A DNA stretch of 7,199 bases, taken from the NCBI GenBank assembly GCA_009701115.1, contig WLKR01000054.1, forward strand, positions 1 through 7,199, given 5' to 3'. Position 1 is the stretch's first letter; each line of letters begins with the position of its first letter. The position numbers and the translations under genes were made by a program. The stretch is from Actinomycetota bacterium. GTDB taxonomy: Bacteria; Actinomycetota; Acidimicrobiia; Acidimicrobiales; RAAP-2. Below are positions 5,724 to 7,199 of the stretch, piece after piece. Under the pieces are notes generated by a model. That model was given only the letters and a program-made list of their open reading frames with translations. It ran no database searches and had not been told where the DNA came from.

Positions 5724-7199
5724 CTAGCTCTGGGCCTTGGTCACCCAGGCGCGAGCATTAGTGCGTTCGTCGTCAAAGGAAAGTTCTTCACCGTCACCGA
5801 GTCCGGCTGTCGCGTGAATCTCGGTAGCGAGCACTTCGCTAGCTACGAGCGCAAAACCATCAGACAGATCGTCAACACCCACCAAGTGCAGCGTGATGCG
5901 GTCAGAGACGTCGAGACCGGTGGTCTTGCGAAGATCCTGAATCTGACGAACCAAGTCACGCAAGTAGCCACGACGGAGCAGTCCGTCATTCAAGGTGAGG
6001 TCCAGCGCGACCACTTCGCCGCCTTCTCGACCGACTGCAAAGCCACCCTGACTCTTTACGCGTAGTTCAATGTCGTCGGGGCCAAGAACGAACTCCCCAG
6101 TGGAGAGCGTTAGCGAGACGGTTTCGCCCCGTTCGAAGGCGGCCGACACGGCCGCCCCGTTGAGCTGGCTCAGCGCCGGGCGCAGTTCTTTAGCCGCCTC
6201 GCCAAGACGCGGTCCGAGAGTTCGGAAATTAGGAACGAGTTCAAAACTCAAGACGTCAGCCAGTTCTGTGCCGTATTCAATGGCGTCAACGTTCAACTCT
6301 TCTTCAACAACGCCAACGGGCGGTCGAGGGCTACCCGGCGGCAAGAAGACCAGGGCCCGCGCGAGTGGCTGGCGTACCTTGACTCCGGCGTCGGCCCGCG
6401 CGGCCCGACCCATCGACGTCAGACTGCGCGCCACAACCATGGCCGCTTCGAGGTCATCGTCGATATCGGCCTCGAGCGTGCGGGGCCAGTCGGCGAGGTG
6501 GACCGAGTGTGATGCGTCGAGTCCAAACAGTTCGCGATACATCGAGTCCGCTACGAAGGGACAGAACGGTGCGAGTAACAGTGAGATGCGCTGGAGCACT
6601 TCGAGCAACGTGGCCTGTGCCGCCAGAGAGTCGGAGCGAGGGGCGTTGGGATCGGTGCGCCAAAAACGTCGGCGGCTGCGGCGGACGTACCAGTTCGACA
6701 GGTCGTCGACGAGGCCCGAAACGGCTGACGCCGCCGGCAACGGCTCGTAACCATCGAGTGATTCGGTAACGATCTTGGTCGTCCGCTCAAGGCGGGACAG
6801 AATCCAACGATCCATATCGGGTCGATCGGCCCGGGCGGGAATTTCGGGGTCCTGGGGATCAAACCCGTTGAGCGAGGCGTAGGTCGTGAAGAAGCTGTAG
6901 GTATTCCACAACGTGCCGAGGGTTTCACGCATTGATGAATCGATGGCGCCGAGGGAGGCGCGAGTAGGTGTCCACGGCGAGCCTTGCGAGAACATCCACC
7001 AGCGCAGCGGATCGGCGCCGCGAGAGTTCAAGACTTCCCACGGGTCAATCACGTTGCCGACTGATTTGCTCATCTTGCGACCGTCAACATCCACGATGTG
7101 TCCGAGACAAAGAACGTGCTCGTACGGCTTGGCGCCAAAGACGAGAGAGTTCACGGCCAAGAGGGAGTAGAACCACCCTCGGGTCTGGTCGATCGCTTC
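5724..7199 (-). CDS. ileS: Isoleucyl-tRNA synthetase, type 2-like, C-terminal part (N-terminus beyond right edge)
   Basis: Class I aminoacyl-tRNA synthetase that charges tRNA-Ile in the cytoplasm. The 491 residues here are the C-terminal half of a protein of about 1,000-1,100; the frame is open to base 7199, and the HIGH motif and editing domain lie outside. Visible from the right edge inward: DQTRGWFYSLL (4-14), GLVxDxDGxKMSKSxGN equivalent with KMSKS at residues 42-46 (bases 7062-7076), GADPLRWWMF, then the helical anticodon-binding domain with DLSNWYVRRSRRRFW, the KVRQPLARALVF block, and a tail with RDLVRQIQDLRKTTGLDVSDRI. That tail and the absence of a C-terminal Cys4 zinc site match type 2 (eukaryal-like) IleRS, common in actinobacteria. 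It ends at TAG in the family's usual place. Family identity is very secure; the type 2 assignment is strong but would be firmer with the N-terminal half. Confidence 0.97.
   Translation of the reverse strand, partial: EAIDQTRGWFYSLLAVNSLVFGAKPYEHVLCLGHIVDVDGRKMSKSVGNVIDPWEVLNSRGADPLRWWMFSQGSPWTPTRASLGAIDSSMRETLGTLWNTYSFFTTYASLNGFDPQDPEIPARADRPDMDRWILSRLERTTKIVTESLDGYEPLPAASAVSGLVDDLSNWYVRRSRRRFWRTDPNAPRSDSLAAQATLLEVLQRISLLLAPFCPFVADSMYRELFGLDASHSVHLADWPRTLEADIDDDLEAAMVVARSLTSMGRAARADAGVKVRQPLARALVFLPPGSPRPPVGVVEEELNVDAIEYGTELADVLSFELVPNFRTLGPRLGEAAKELRPALSQLNGAAVSAAFERGETVSLTLSTGEFVLGPDDIELRVKSQGGFAVGREGGEVVALDLTLNDGLLRRGYLRDLVRQIQDLRKTTGLDVSDRITLHLVGVDDLSDGFALVASEVLATEIHATAGLGDGEELSFDDERTNARAWVTKAQS

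Noticed and set aside
6070..6750. 226-codon open frame on the plus strand
   Set aside because: Antisense to ileS; Ser/Arg/Thr-rich translation with no recognisable domain.
1..7199. Mobile element, CRISPR array, toxin-antitoxin or defence island
   Set aside because: No transposase or integrase motifs, no regularly spaced direct repeats and no toxin or defence domains are visible; all large genes are housekeeping or common metabolic and transport families.

Overview
The window looks like ordinary chromosome from an actinobacterium, probably an uncultivated or little-studied lineage such as Acidimicrobiia; the phylum is a moderate-confidence inference and the class is weaker. Reasons are the moderately high GC, the mycobacterial-type succinate-semialdehyde dehydrogenase, what looks like a eukaryal-like (type 2) isoleucyl-tRNA synthetase, the actinobacterial style of MnmA and cysteine desulfurase, and starts without Shine-Dalgarno sequences that carry a TANNNT-like box six bases upstream, as in leaderless actinobacterial transcripts. 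I see no mobile element, CRISPR array, rRNA or tRNA. No gap between genes exceeds 300 bases; the longest is about 164 bases (5560-5723).

Left block (1-4627, all minus strand). In transcription order: a 12-TM major facilitator transporter (4627-3392), a GabD1-type aldehyde dehydrogenase (3379-2015), a group I cysteine desulfurase (2018-849) whose ATG overlaps the dehydrogenase stop as ATGA, and the tRNA 2-thiouridylase MnmA (from 819, running off the left edge). The last two form a functional pair: the desulfurase can load persulfide sulfur that MnmA puts on U34 of tRNA-Lys, -Glu and -Gln. The close spacing suggests an operon, but mnmA and the dehydrogenase each also have a similar candidate promoter motif at their start.

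Middle (4628-5437). A Sir2-family NAD-dependent protein deacylase is read on the plus strand, divergent from the transporter across only 36 bases. Both starts have a TANNNT box exactly six bases upstream, so the two putative leaderless promoters must overlap.

Right block (5434-7199, minus strand). The C-terminal 491 residues of isoleucyl-tRNA synthetase run in from the right edge. A gap of about 164 bases follows, containing a perfect 11-bp hairpin, then a 41-residue single-TM small protein whose stop codon interlocks with that of the sirtuin.

Most genes are housekeeping. The most interesting signals are regulatory architecture: a consistent box-N6-start pattern at all five non-coupled starts, a repeated imperfect palindrome over two starts, and overlapping divergent promoters. 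A substitution in the PLP pocket of the desulfurase is also notable. I found no convincing evidence for an undescribed multi-gene system.
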